Origin: Bradyrhizobium sp.
GTDB lineage: Bacteria > Pseudomonadota > Alphaproteobacteria > Rhizobiales > Xanthobacteraceae
Assembly: GCF_016213215.1 (NCBI RefSeq)
Contig: NZ_JACRAW010000043.1
Location: 1 to 64,000 of the forward strand
Reading direction: 5' to 3'
DNA length: 64,000 nucleotides
Below, one piece after another: positions 54,744 to 63,182 of this stretch. Every line of letters starts with the position of its first letter. Position 1 is the first letter of the stretch. The translations under genes and the position numbers were made by a program. Below the pieces are notes generated by a model that saw only the letters and a list, made by a program, of their open reading frames with translations, was not told the DNA's origin and did no database searches.

Positions 54744-56141
54744 ATGGACGCACGAAATCCGAGAAGACTTCCGGCGGTCGATCAGGTGCTGAGGACAGCG
54801 ATCGGCTTGTCGGCAATTGATCGCTTCGGCCACAAGGCTGTGGTCCGCGCGATCCGCGAAGTTCTCGCCGAGGCACGGACCGAGGGGGGCTCGTCGGTCG
54901 AGGCCGGCGCAGTCGCGCTCGACGCGGTGAGACGGCTGGAGACCCTTGACCGTCCGAGCTTGCGGCCGGTGTTCAACCTCAGCGGAACCGTGCTGCACAC
55001 CAACCTCGGCCGTGCGCTGATCGCCGAGCCGGCCATCGAGGCGGCGGTCCTCGCCATGCGCGAAGCCGTGACGCTCGAGTTCGATGTCGATGGCGGCAGG
55101 CGCGGCGAACGAGACGAGCACGTGCGCCATCTGCTCTGCGAATTGACCGGAGCCCAGGATGCGACCGTCGTTAACAACAACGCCGCGGCCGTCCTGCTGG
55201 TTCTCAATACTCTTGCCAATGGACGCGAAGCCATCGTGTCGCGTGGCGAGCTGATCGAGATCGGCGGCGCCTTCCGCATGCCTGAGATCATGGCGCGGGC
55301 CGGCGCGGAGCTCGTCGAGGTCGGCACCACCAACCGTACTCACAGGAAGGACTACGCGGCAGCGTTGGGCGAGAAGACCGGCCTGGTGCTGAAGGTCCAC
55401 ACGTCGAACTACCGGATCGAGGGCTTCACCGCTTCCGTCGAGCCTCGCGCCCTTGTCGAACTCGCCCACGCCCATGATGTTCCGGTTGTTCATGACCTCG
55501 GTTCTGGAACGCTGGTTGATCTTGGCCAGTTCGGCATGAAACACGAGCCGACCGTGGCCGAAGCGATTGCGGAGGGAGCCGATCTCGTCAGCTTCTCCGG
55601 TGACAAGCTCCTTGGCGGGCCCCAGGCAGGCTTCGTGGCGGGACGCAAGGAGCTGATTGCCCGTCTGAACGCCAATCCGATGAAGAGAGCCCTGCGGGTC
55701 GACAAGATCCGCCTTGCCGCAATCGAGGCAACGCTGAAGCTCTACCGCGATCCCGACCGGCTCGTGCAGCGGCTGCCCACCTTGAAGCTCCTGGCTCGTC
55801 CGGAGGCCGACATCAGGGCCCAGGCCGAGCGGCTTGCTCCTGTCCTCGGCCAGATTCTCGGCGATGCGTTCTCGGTCGAGGTGATCAGCTGCGTGAGCCA
55901 GATCGGCTCCGGCGCCTTGCCGCTCGAAGGTATTCCCAGCGCGGGCTTGGCTTGCCGTCCGCGGGGATCGTCAGGTCGGGCTCTCGCGGCGCTATCACTC
56001 GCCTTGCGGCATCTGCCGGTGCCCGTCATCGGTCATATCGCCGACAAGCAACTCGTGCTGGACTTGCGCTGCCTCGACGATGAAGGCGGTCTGGTGCGCA
56101 ATCTCGAATCTCTCAGGCTCGATTCCGATGCGCTGGGTTAG
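54744..56141 (+). CDS. selA: L-seryl-tRNA(Sec) selenium transferase
   Basis: A 465-residue PLP enzyme that turns Ser-tRNA(Sec) into Sec-tRNA(Sec) using selenophosphate. The PLP Lys is Lys288 in SFSGDKLLGGPQAG; other family blocks are VLHTNLGRALI, VVNNNAAAVLLVLN and VHDLGSGTLVDL. Length matches E. coli SelA (463). The Sel1-repeat gene begins inside its last five codons. Confidence 0.95.
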   Translation: MDARNPRRLPAVDQVLRTAIGLSAIDRFGHKAVVRAIREVLAEARTEGGSSVEAGAVALDAVRRLETLDRPSLRPVFNLSGTVLHTNLGRALIAEPAIEAAVLAMREAVTLEFDVDGGRRGERDEHVRHLLCELTGAQDATVVNNNAAAVLLVLNTLANGREAIVSRGELIEIGGAFRMPEIMARAGAELVEVGTTNRTHRKDYAAALGEKTGLVLKVHTSNYRIEGFTASVEPRALVELAHAHDVPVVHDLGSGTLVDLGQFGMKHEPTVAEAIAEGADLVSFSGDKLLGGPQAGFVAGRKELIARLNANPMKRALRVDKIRLAAIEATLKLYRDPDRLVQRLPTLKLLARPEADIRAQAERLAPVLGQILGDAFSVEVISCVSQIGSGALPLEGIPSAGLACRPRGSSGRALAALSLALRHLPVPVIGHIADKQLVLDLRCLDDEGGLVRNLESLRLDSDALG

Positions 56142-56913
56142 GAATCTGTTCGCCGGCGCGAATGCGAAGAGGCTCGATCCCGCCGAGGCCATGACCATCG
56201 CCGACAAGGCTTTCGCCGATGGGGACTATGCGCGGGCGCTCGAGCTCTGGGCTGCGCTGGCCCACGGCGGCGTTGCGCGCGCGCAGGCGAGCATTGGTGC
56301 CTGCTTTGCGGAAGCAATCGGCGTCGGCCGAGACGATGAACTCGCATTCAAATGGCTCACGCTGGCGGCCGAAGCTGGCAATCCGGTCGGCCAACGCAAT
56401 CTCGCGGCGCTCTATTTCAAGGGGCAGGGCGTTGCCACCGACTTTGCGCGTGCCGCGGAGTTCTACCGGCGTGCCGCGGAAGCCGGCGATGCGATCGCCC
56501 AGGACATGCTGAGCTGGATGCTGCTTGAGGGCGAGGTCGTTCCGTCTGACAGCGCGGCGGCTCACCGCTGGGCGCTCGCGGCGGCTGATCAAGGGGTAGC
56601 GTCGGCCATGACCCGGCTCGGCATGCTCTATCACAATGCGATCGGCGTCGAGCGTGACCCGGCCAGGGCTGCGGAATGGTGGGCCAGGGCTGCCGCAGCC
56701 GATGATGCTGACGGCCAGGCGATGCTGGGGGCCGCGCATTGCCTGGGCGCCGGCGTGGCCCACGATCACATGATCGGGCTGGGCTGGTTGCTGCGCGCAA
56801 AGCGGGGCGGCAGTGCGCTTGCTGATCCCTTCATTCCATCAGCCGAGCGTGTACTGACTGCCGATCAGCTTGCGGAAGTGCAGCGCAGGACCGCCAGGGA
56901 GACGGCGGCATGA
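56128..56913 (+). CDS. Sel1-repeat protein between selA and selB
   Basis: About 261 residues from the ATG at 56128, which overlaps the end of selA by 14 bases. It has four to five Sel1-like (TPR-type) repeats of about 36 residues, e.g. ASIGACFAEAIGVGRDDELAFKWL and RNLAALYFKGQGVATDFARAAEFY. No signal peptide. It is probably a cytoplasmic adaptor. Its overlap with selA and the 4-base overlap with selB show it belongs to the selenocysteine operon, but no role in Sec synthesis is established for such proteins. Confidence 0.82.
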   Translation: MRWVRNLFAGANAKRLDPAEAMTIADKAFADGDYARALELWAALAHGGVARAQASIGACFAEAIGVGRDDELAFKWLTLAAEAGNPVGQRNLAALYFKGQGVATDFARAAEFYRRAAEAGDAIAQDMLSWMLLEGEVVPSDSAAAHRWALAAADQGVASAMTRLGMLYHNAIGVERDPARAAEWWARAAAADDADGQAMLGAAHCLGAGVAHDHMIGLGWLLRAKRGGSALADPFIPSAERVLTADQLAEVQRRTARETAA

Positions 56914-58988
56914 TAGTCGGGACCGCGGGCCACATCGATCACGGCAAGACCACGCTGGTGCGGGCGCTGACCGGCGTCGATACCGACCGGCTGAAGGAGG
57001 AAAAGGAGCGAGGCATCTCGATCGACCTCGGCTTTGCCTATCTTCAGGCCCCCGGCGGCGACGTGATCGGCTTTGTCGACGTGCCCGGCCACGAAGGTTT
57101 TGTCCGCAACATGCTCGCGGGCGTCTCCGGGATTGACCTCGCGCTGCTGGTGATCGCCGCCGATGACGGCGTGATGCCTCAGACCCGCGAGCATCTCGCG
57201 ATCATCGATCTTCTCGGGATCAGGCACGGCATCGTTGCCTTGACCAAGGTCGACGTAGCGCCACCAGAGCAACGCGAGCGGGTCGTTTCCGAGATCCGGC
57301 ATGTGCTTGCTGGAACTACGCTGGCGGATGCGGAGATCGTGCCGGTTTCAGCCGTGGCCGGCGATCGCGTCGATGTTTTGCGCAACGAATTGTTTGCCGT
57401 GGCCGGCAAGCTCAAGCGCGACGCGGAGGAGGGACGATTCCGGCTCGCGGTGGACCGGTCCTTCGTGCTGCAGGGTGCCGGAACGATTGTGACAGGCACG
57501 GTCCTTTCCGGCGCCGTATCGGTGGGCAACCGGGTGACGGTCAGCCCGTCGGGATTGTCGGCGCGGGTGCGCTCCATTCACGCCCAGAACCGGGCCAGCG
57601 AACTGGGCTATGCCGGACAGCGCTGTGCGCTGAACCTCGCGGGAGAGGGCATCAACAAGGAGGCGATCAAGCGCGGCGACATGGTGCTCGATCCCGATCT
57701 CCATGCTCCCGCCGCCCGTATCGATGCGACGCTTCGGCTGCTGCCCGAGGAGGCCAAGCCGGTGACGCAGTGGATGCCGGTGCGCCTCTATCATGGAACG
57801 GCGCAGGTTGCAGCACGCGTCGTGCTGCTCGGAGACGGTCCGATAGGCCCGGGCCAGACTGAGTTCGTCCAATTGGTACTGGAAAGACCGATCGCTGCCG
57901 GCGCAGGCGATCGCTACGTGCTGCGTGATACGACCGATCAACGCACCATCGGCGGTGGGCAACTGCTCGATCTGCGCGCGCCTGCGCGCAAGCGGAGAGC
58001 GCCTGAGCGACGGGCGCAGCTCGAAGCCATGGCGCTCGGAACTCCGGCCAGGATTCTGGACGCGCTGCTGGAGCGAGCACCGTTCTTCGTCAATGTTGCC
58101 TCCTTCATGCGCGACCGTGTATTGAGCCGCGGTGCGGCCGAGCGCCTGATCGCGCAGTCGGGCGTACTGAGGATCGCAAGCGGCGCCGGCGAGCTCGGTC
58201 TTGCTCCGGCGACATGGCTGCATCTGAAAGACGATCTGCTGGCGACGCTGAAGACGTTCCATGATTCCAATCCCGATTTGCCCGGCCTTGGGCTCGAGCG
58301 GCTGCGTTTGCGTTTGACCCCGTGTCTGCCCGCGCCCGCCTTCTCCGGATTTCTTCAAGGGCTGGCCAGGAAGGGCGAGATAGGCCTCGACGGCGCCTGG
58401 GTGCGGCTTGCCGGCCACGAAGCGAGGTTGACGCCGGCCGACGAGAAGATCTGGCTAAGGATCCAGCCGCTCATCTCGGGAGCGGAGCGATTTCGTCCGC
58501 CCCGGGTACGTGACATTGCCGGTGTCCTGACCGTGCCGGAGGCCGACATCCGCCGACTGTTCAAGATGCTGGGCCGAATGGGCAAGGTGGACGAAGTGGC
58601 GCATGATCATTTCTTCTTGCGTGCTACAGTCGGGGAGATGGTCTCGATTGCCACCCAAGTTGCGGAGACCTCCCCCAAGGGAGAGTTTACGGCAGCGCAA
58701 TTGCGCGACCGTCTGGATAATGGCCGCAAGGTCGCGATCCAGATACTCGAATTCTTTGATCGTCACGGCGTGACGTTGCGCCGGGGCGACCTGAGGCGCA
58801 TAAATCGCCATCGCTTAGACCTGTTTCGTTCCTTGCCGGCCGGCGCGGCCGGGCAGGACGCGATACAATCTGGAAGAGACACGTTCCCGGTGGGGCGTCC
58901 GGACTTCAAATCCGGGAAGGGCCGCGAGACGGTTCTTGGTGGGTTCGACTCCCTCTCTCTTCCGCCACGATCGAGAGGTGCTGTGTGA
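56910..58988 (+). CDS. selB: Selenocysteine-specific elongation factor
   Basis: A 692-codon GTPase that brings Sec-tRNA to UGA codons marked by SECIS. G1 GHIDHGKTT (7-15), G3 DVPGHEGF (about 56-63), G4 TKVD (about 111). The C-terminal winged-helix domains bind SECIS; the last one ends near GRKVAIQILEFFDRHGVTLRRGD, matching the end of E. coli SelB (614 residues). About 50 further residues have no counterpart; codons 655-686 are exactly the selC tRNA gene. The stop at 58986-58988 overlaps the next GTG start. No earlier in-frame stop exists. Confidence 0.93.
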   Translation: MIVGTAGHIDHGKTTLVRALTGVDTDRLKEEKERGISIDLGFAYLQAPGGDVIGFVDVPGHEGFVRNMLAGVSGIDLALLVIAADDGVMPQTREHLAIIDLLGIRHGIVALTKVDVAPPEQRERVVSEIRHVLAGTTLADAEIVPVSAVAGDRVDVLRNELFAVAGKLKRDAEEGRFRLAVDRSFVLQGAGTIVTGTVLSGAVSVGNRVTVSPSGLSARVRSIHAQNRASELGYAGQRCALNLAGEGINKEAIKRGDMVLDPDLHAPAARIDATLRLLPEEAKPVTQWMPVRLYHGTAQVAARVVLLGDGPIGPGQTEFVQLVLERPIAAGAGDRYVLRDTTDQRTIGGGQLLDLRAPARKRRAPERRAQLEAMALGTPARILDALLERAPFFVNVASFMRDRVLSRGAAERLIAQSGVLRIASGAGELGLAPATWLHLKDDLLATLKTFHDSNPDLPGLGLERLRLRLTPCLPAPAFSGFLQGLARKGEIGLDGAWVRLAGHEARLTPADEKIWLRIQPLISGAERFRPPRVRDIAGVLTVPEADIRRLFKMLGRMGKVDEVAHDHFFLRATVGEMVSIATQVAETSPKGEFTAAQLRDRLDNGRKVAIQILEFFDRHGVTLRRGDLRRINRHRLDLFRSLPAGAAGQDAIQSGRDTFPVGRPDFKSGKGRETVLGGFDSLSLPPRSRGAV
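58872..58967 (+). tRNA. selC: tRNA-Sec (anticodon UCA)
   Basis: A 96-nt selenocysteine tRNA with encoded CCA. The 8-bp acceptor stem GGAAGAGA pairs with TCTCTTCC, followed by the discriminator G. The anticodon TCA is at 58906-58908 in a loop CTTCAAA flanked by GTCCGGA/TCCGG-type stem bases, and a long variable arm and the TTCGACT loop follow. It closely resembles E. coli selC in layout and sequence. It is on the same strand as, and fully inside, the selB reading frame. Confidence 0.95.
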
Positions 58989-59446
58989 GCATATCGGCGC
59001 CGGAATTCCTGGTCTCACTGCAGTCAGCGGCGCAGCGCGCCGACTCGGCCGAGGCCGAGTTGCAGAGGGAAATCATCGAACGGCGCAAGGCCATTGAGCA
59101 GGCGCGCAAGTTCGCCTATCGCCGGTATAACTTCGTCAAGGCGATCGTCGATAGCGTCAGCGGTGCGGGAACCAGGGAGGCGGCCGTCGCGCACGCCCTT
59201 GCTGCCATGCGCAACTCGCTCGGCTGGTCGGGCGATAGCGAGGCACGTCAGGCGACGTTGACGGATTTCGTGCCGGTCGCCGAGGCGGTGTTTGCCACCG
59301 TATCGCCCGCCGAAACCGAGCCTCCCGAGGTCGACGTTCTTGCCGTGCTCGCCGAATTCGAGGCGCGATACCAGGACAGGCACGGCACGCCGTTCTGGAG
59401 CCTGTTCGAGAACTACTTCCCGGAGACGCCCGTTGTCGATTTCTGA
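58985..59446 (+). CDS. Unknown protein orf153, coupled to selB
   Basis: A 153-residue cytoplasmic protein starting at GTG 58985 in a GTGA overlap with the selB stop. The N-terminal half is helical and charged (AEAELQREIIERRKAIEQARKF in parts), possibly a coiled coil; the C-terminal half is acidic, ending FENYFPETPVVDF. There are no cysteines, membrane segments or known motifs. It begins only 18 bases after the tRNA-Sec gene ends, so the tRNA and this gene share a transcript. No family recognised. Confidence 0.72.
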   Translation: MSISAPEFLVSLQSAAQRADSAEAELQREIIERRKAIEQARKFAYRRYNFVKAIVDSVSGAGTREAAVAHALAAMRNSLGWSGDSEARQATLTDFVPVAEAVFATVSPAETEPPEVDVLAVLAEFEARYQDRHGTPFWSLFENYFPETPVVDF

Positions 59447-59828
59447 ACGCGCATCCGACTCGACGGATTTTCCTGGCTGGCTGGTTCAGGAATTTTCGGC
59501 CGCTGGCGAGTTCACGGCGCTGGTCGTGCTGGTCGACATAACAGATGCCACGATCACGCCCCTATGCTCCACCTACTTCAACGTTGTCGGTGCCGAGGTC
59601 GACTGGAGCGATATGGTCGTCATGTTCGCCGGATCGGGAGCCGACTGGAGCGGCGCGGCGTTCTTCCCGGTGCGGGCGTCTGGCGGCGGGCCGCTCGACA
59701 ATCCAACCGCCCGGGTGCAGCTTCGACAGCTTGAAATGCGGCTCGATGAAGACCGGCTCGTCCTCAACGAGGGACACTTCTTCGACAAATGGGGGCGTCG
59801 GATGCACGTCGACGAGGTTCCATCGTGA
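59433..59828 (+). CDS. Unknown protein orf131
   Basis: About 131 residues from the TTG at 59433 (GGAG upstream), overlapping orf153 by 14 bases. Similarity between frames cannot define the start better. The sequence is mixed alpha/beta with Trp-rich segments (DFPGWLVQEF, EVDWSDMVVMFAG, GADWSGAAFFPV) and ends GHFFDKWGRRMHVDEVPS. One cysteine (ITPLCSTYF). It ends in a GTGA overlap with the DsrE-like gene. No family recognised. Confidence 0.65.
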   Translation: MSISERASDSTDFPGWLVQEFSAAGEFTALVVLVDITDATITPLCSTYFNVVGAEVDWSDMVVMFAGSGADWSGAAFFPVRASGGGPLDNPTARVQLRQLEMRLDEDRLVLNEGHFFDKWGRRMHVDEVPS

Positions 59829-60202
59829 GCGGCCGGCTCCTCATCGTTCTCCTCAATACCGATCCGCGCAATCCCGAGGAACTCGGGGCACCGTTCTATC
59901 ACGCTGCGGTGGCAGCTGCGATGGACTACAGCGTGGATGTGGTCTGCACCGCGACCGCAGGCAGGCTGATGGTCAAGGGTGTCGCGGAAGCCATTCGCCT
60001 CAAGGAAGGTCACGACAAGACCGTGTACGACTGGATCAAGGATGCTCACGACCAGGGTGCCAGATTTTGGGCCTGCCCTGCGAATCTTGAGCTGTTCGAC
60101 TTCAAAGAGAGCGATCTCATTCCGGAGTGTGCCGGCATGATGGGGGTGGCCGCCATGATCCGGGACGTGATGGAAGGGGATTGCCGCGTTCTCACCTATT
60201 GA
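59825..60202 (+). CDS. DsrE-family sulfurtransferase-like protein
   Basis: A 125-residue protein of the DsrE/F fold starting at GTG 59825, overlapping orf131 by 4 bases. It has the nucleotide/thiol-binding pattern RLLIVLLNTDPRNPEEL, then FWACPANLELFDF and DLIPECAGMMGVAAM. Conserved Cys84 and Cys102 are the likely sulfur (or selenium) carriers. DsrE proteins pass persulfide sulfur, often to or from TusA, and a tusA gene lies across the divergent promoter. In YedF, a selenium-linked protein, TusA and DsrE-like domains are fused. Confidence 0.8.
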   Translation: MSGRLLIVLLNTDPRNPEELGAPFYHAAVAAAMDYSVDVVCTATAGRLMVKGVAEAIRLKEGHDKTVYDWIKDAHDQGARFWACPANLELFDFKESDLIPECAGMMGVAAMIRDVMEGDCRVLTY

Positions 60203-60209
60203 GGCAGCG

Positions 60210-60644
60210 ATGGTGTTCGTCCAGGGATTCGAATTCCCCGATCATCTCCTATATGACATCAACAACCAGATCTGGTACGCGCCGCTCGACGACGGCAACG
60301 TGCGTGCCGGATTCACGTCATGGTCGGCCAATCTGATGGGGGGCATCATCGTTTTCACCCCGAAGCGGCTCAGATTCGACTTCGAGAAGGACCGATCTTT
60401 TGCGGTGGTGGAAGGGGGCAAATGGGTCGGTTCGGCCCGCGCGGCATTCGACGGAATCGTTGTCGCGCACAACGATCTGTTGATACGCAACCCCGAGCTG
60501 ATCAATTCCGATTCATATGGCGATGGCTGGATGCTGATCGTGCGGCCTGCGCATGACGACTGGCGATCCGGGCTCGTGACCGGCGAGGATGTCGGGCCCG
60601 CATTCGAAGCATGGCTTGATGCTGGTACGCACAGGGAGCGCTGA
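60210..60644 (+). CDS. GcvH-like lipoyl-domain protein
   Basis: A 144-residue protein resembling the glycine cleavage H protein: VVEGGKWVGSARAAFDGIVVAHN corresponds to the lipoyl hairpin with Lys71 at the lipoylation site, and NPELINSDSYGDGWMLIV matches the H-protein block N-P-E-L-x-N-x-x-x-Y-G-x-G-W. The usual ESVKA is changed to EGGKW. No gcvT, gcvP or lpd is nearby. H-protein-like lipoate-binding proteins (LbpA) act with TusA and DsrE in the sHdr sulfur-oxidation pathway, a useful comparison. It is the last plus-strand gene, convergent with nosX. Confidence 0.78.
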   Translation: MVFVQGFEFPDHLLYDINNQIWYAPLDDGNVRAGFTSWSANLMGGIIVFTPKRLRFDFEKDRSFAVVEGGKWVGSARAAFDGIVVAHNDLLIRNPELINSDSYGDGWMLIVRPAHDDWRSGLVTGEDVGPAFEAWLDAGTHRER

Positions 60645-60797
60645 GACCCGGGCGATCTACCGATGATGCTGCGGCTTGCGGGAATTTCGTTGTCGGCCGC
60701 CTTTCCGCCGGATAGTTGATCGGCACGAGCTGCATTCGGTTCGCGTTGAGGTGAGTTATTGAGATCCGCCGACGCGTGGCTTGTCACCGGTCGCCTC

Positions 60798-61793
60798 TCA
60801 TGCGGCCAGTTCCAATGTGCTTCCCTGCGCGTCGATGATATGGACGAGCTCGATCTGAGTCGGCGCGAGCAATGCTCGGATCTGCGGTTCTGGTATCAGG
60901 CTGAAAGCGGTGGACATCGCGTCTGCGGCGGTCGCATTGGCGGCAACGGTCGTCACACTGCGGTAACGTTGGGCGCAACCGCCGCTCAATGGGTCGAGCA
61001 AATGGTTGAATCGGCCCTGCGGATCGAACCGAAATCCGTAGCTGCCTGATGTGGAAACGGCGCGATCCACGATTGGAATCGTCGCGATGGTTCGGCCTAC
61101 CAAGTCAGGATCGGCAATCCCAACCTCCCATGGTTGTCCGTCAGGACGTGACCCGATCGCGCGTGCCTCGCCCATGTCGACGAGACTGCGAACAATGCCG
61201 TGCGAACGCAAGAGTGCGACAATCCTGTCCGTCACATAGCCCTGCGCGATGCCGTTCAGGGTGACGGAAGATCCGCGTGGCATCGCGATGCGATCGCGGC
61301 TGACCTCCAAACGGCGGTAGTCGACGTGCGCAAGCGCGGCCTGCACGGCGGCGCGGGGCGGGCCATTGGGATGCGCGTTCGGTCGCCTGAAATGATCGGC
61401 ATAGACATTCCACAAGGGCTGCACTGTCGGATCGAATGCGCCATTTGTCTGCTCCGCATAATGCAAGGAGATTTGCATGAGATCGACCAGTTCGGCCGCC
61501 GGATTGACAAGCACGCCGGTTCGGTTGAGTTCCACCAGCGCGGAGTCTTCGAGAAAGAGGCTGAACAACCGCTCGAGCCGCCGCGCCTCCGCGCAGGCCG
61601 CCGCGATCAGGCGTTCCGCTTGAGCCGCATCCGCGTGATGAATCCTCATGGTGGAGACGGCACCAAGCATGCTGCCGCGCCAGGTCACCAGGTTCGCGTC
61701 GGCCCTGGCTCGCAAGCCGAATGGGATGATGGAAAGACCTGCCGCGGCGGCGCTGATCCCGATGAAGCGGCGGCGCGAGAACATGCTTTGCAT
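60798..61793 (-). CDS. nosX: NosX, FAD:protein FMN transferase of the nos operon
   Basis: About 331 residues from the ATG at 61793 (GAGGAG upstream). A Tat-type signal (SRRRFIGISAAAAGLSI) leads into an ApbE-like flavin transferase domain: LFSLFLEDSALVELNRTG, GAFDPTVQPLW, TLNGIAQGYVTDR and VDMGEARAIGSRPDG. It attaches FMN to the NosR flavoprotein needed to feed electrons to N2O reductase. It is the last gene of the minus-strand nos series, following nosL by 10 bases. Confidence 0.88.
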   Translation of the reverse strand: MQSMFSRRRFIGISAAAAGLSIIPFGLRARADANLVTWRGSMLGAVSTMRIHHADAAQAERLIAAACAEARRLERLFSLFLEDSALVELNRTGVLVNPAAELVDLMQISLHYAEQTNGAFDPTVQPLWNVYADHFRRPNAHPNGPPRAAVQAALAHVDYRRLEVSRDRIAMPRGSSVTLNGIAQGYVTDRIVALLRSHGIVRSLVDMGEARAIGSRPDGQPWEVGIADPDLVGRTIATIPIVDRAVSTSGSYGFRFDPQGRFNHLLDPLSGGCAQRYRSVTTVAANATAADAMSTAFSLIPEPQIRALLAPTQIELVHIIDAQGSTLELAA

Positions 61794-61803
61794 GATCTTC
61801 TCC

Positions 61804-62352
61804 TCAATTGTTCGTTCGAGGCGCCGGGATATCGTCCGACGCCGCGCTCGTGCTGTTCGACTCCAGCACGTATTCCCGCGGAACCTGGTTGAACGCGACA
61901 ACCTGTCCACCATTGTCCGCCGCGAACTTCTCAGCAGCGGCACGGTCCGAGAATGGCACGGCCTCGTTGGCGCCCATTCCTCCCTTGATACGGCTGCCGA
62001 TCACGAACGTGGCCTTGCGCGCTTCGATCCAATTGTCGGCGCCTGGTTTGTCCCAGCTCTGTGCCTTCGCCATGTCGGAAACGTAGATGGCCTCGATATC
62101 CTTCGGCTCGTCCGGCAGCATCGTAAAGGCGAGGGCATCGCGCGCGGAGGAGAACCACACCGGCTCGATCAGGCTGGCGGCGATGATCTGTCCCTTCGGC
62201 CCCGGGTGCTCGAGCACGTTCATGCCGCAATAGTGCCCGATTGCTTCCGCCGTCATCCTGTGCGGCGCTGGAGCCACAGCTGAGTGTCTCTCGTTGCAGC
62301 CGGCGAGCGCGATCAGACTGGCCAGCGCATGGACAAGAACGATGCGCCTCAT
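61804..62352 (-). CDS. nosL: NosL, copper-binding lipoprotein
   Basis: About 182 residues from the ATG at 62352 (GGAGAGAGCT upstream), overlapping nosY by 4 bases. The lipobox LIALAGC gives an outer-membrane lipoprotein. The Cu(I) site motif is HYCGMNVLEHPGPKGQI, followed by VWFSSARDALAFTMLPDEP. NosL delivers copper to the NosZ CuZ centre. Confidence 0.92.
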   Translation of the reverse strand: MRRIVLVHALASLIALAGCNERHSAVAPAPHRMTAEAIGHYCGMNVLEHPGPKGQIIAASLIEPVWFSSARDALAFTMLPDEPKDIEAIYVSDMAKAQSWDKPGADNWIEARKATFVIGSRIKGGMGANEAVPFSDRAAAEKFAADNGGQVVAFNQVPREYVLESNSTSAASDDIPAPRTNN

Positions 62353-63182
62353 AGCTCTCTCCGGGAAAACGACAGACTCGCGAATGCCAGAGGTATAAGA
62401 GTCCACAAGACCAGCGCTGTCACGAGGACCGTAACCGACAGCGTTGCGTTGCCGGCAAGCCCCGCCATCCCCGAGAACGTGCTGACATTGGCAAAGCCGG
62501 TGAGGTTGAACAGCCGATAGACGTCAGCTGGATTGAGGAGGAGCAAGGCGTTAAGGGCAGCGCCGGAAACATTCTGGCCCTTGTCCAGAACGAGCAGGCC
62601 GAGCAATGCCATATCGTAAACGAGCACAAGCAACAGCCACAGTCCGATGCAGAGTCCTGCGGCGGTGCCGCGATCGCGCACCAACGCGCTGACCCAATAG
62701 CCGATGGCGACGAAAACGGCTCCGAGAAGAACGGAGGAGCCGATCATGGCGGCAAAGGCGGCAAGCCCTTCCTGATCAATGCGGCTGCCGGTTGCGAAAA
62801 GGACGGCAACCGCCGCGCCGTAGCCGAGGCAGGTGGCGAAGGCCAGCACGGTAAGGTGTGCGAAGAACTTGCCGACCAGCACCTGCCAACGGGCAACGGG
62901 ATAGCTCAGAAGCAGGAGCATGGTGCCGCGCTCCATGTCACCGACGATGGCATCGTGCGATACCAGGAGCGCGATCAGTGGGACCAGAAAGATCGTCAGG
63001 CTCGAAAGGCTGACGACAACGACATCAAGCGGGCGGGCACCTACATTGCTGCCGCTTGGCGCACTGCCGAGAAAGGTCAGGGACAACGCCAGCGCGGCCA
63101 GCAGCAGCGTCGCGGCGAGCACCCAGCGATTGCGGATGGCCTGCCGAATCTCCTTGGTCGCGATGGTGATAATGGCGTTCAT
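62349..63182 (-). CDS. nosY: NosY, ABC permease of the nos operon
   Basis: A 277-residue inner-membrane protein with six helices, starting TIATKEIRQAIRNRWVLAA. ALLVSHDAIVGDMERGTMLLLLSYPVARWQVLVGKF is the typical NosY/ABC-2 loop (in parts), and NPADVYRLFNL near 190-200 is conserved in NosY. It forms a complex with NosF and periplasmic NosD that matures the copper site of NosZ. Overlaps nosF by 4 bases. Confidence 0.92.
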   Translation of the reverse strand: MNAIITIATKEIRQAIRNRWVLAATLLLAALALSLTFLGSAPSGSNVGARPLDVVVVSLSSLTIFLVPLIALLVSHDAIVGDMERGTMLLLLSYPVARWQVLVGKFFAHLTVLAFATCLGYGAAVAVLFATGSRIDQEGLAAFAAMIGSSVLLGAVFVAIGYWVSALVRDRGTAAGLCIGLWLLLVLVYDMALLGLLVLDKGQNVSGAALNALLLLNPADVYRLFNLTGFANVSTFSGMAGLAGNATLSVTVLVTALVLWTLIPLAFASLSFSRREL

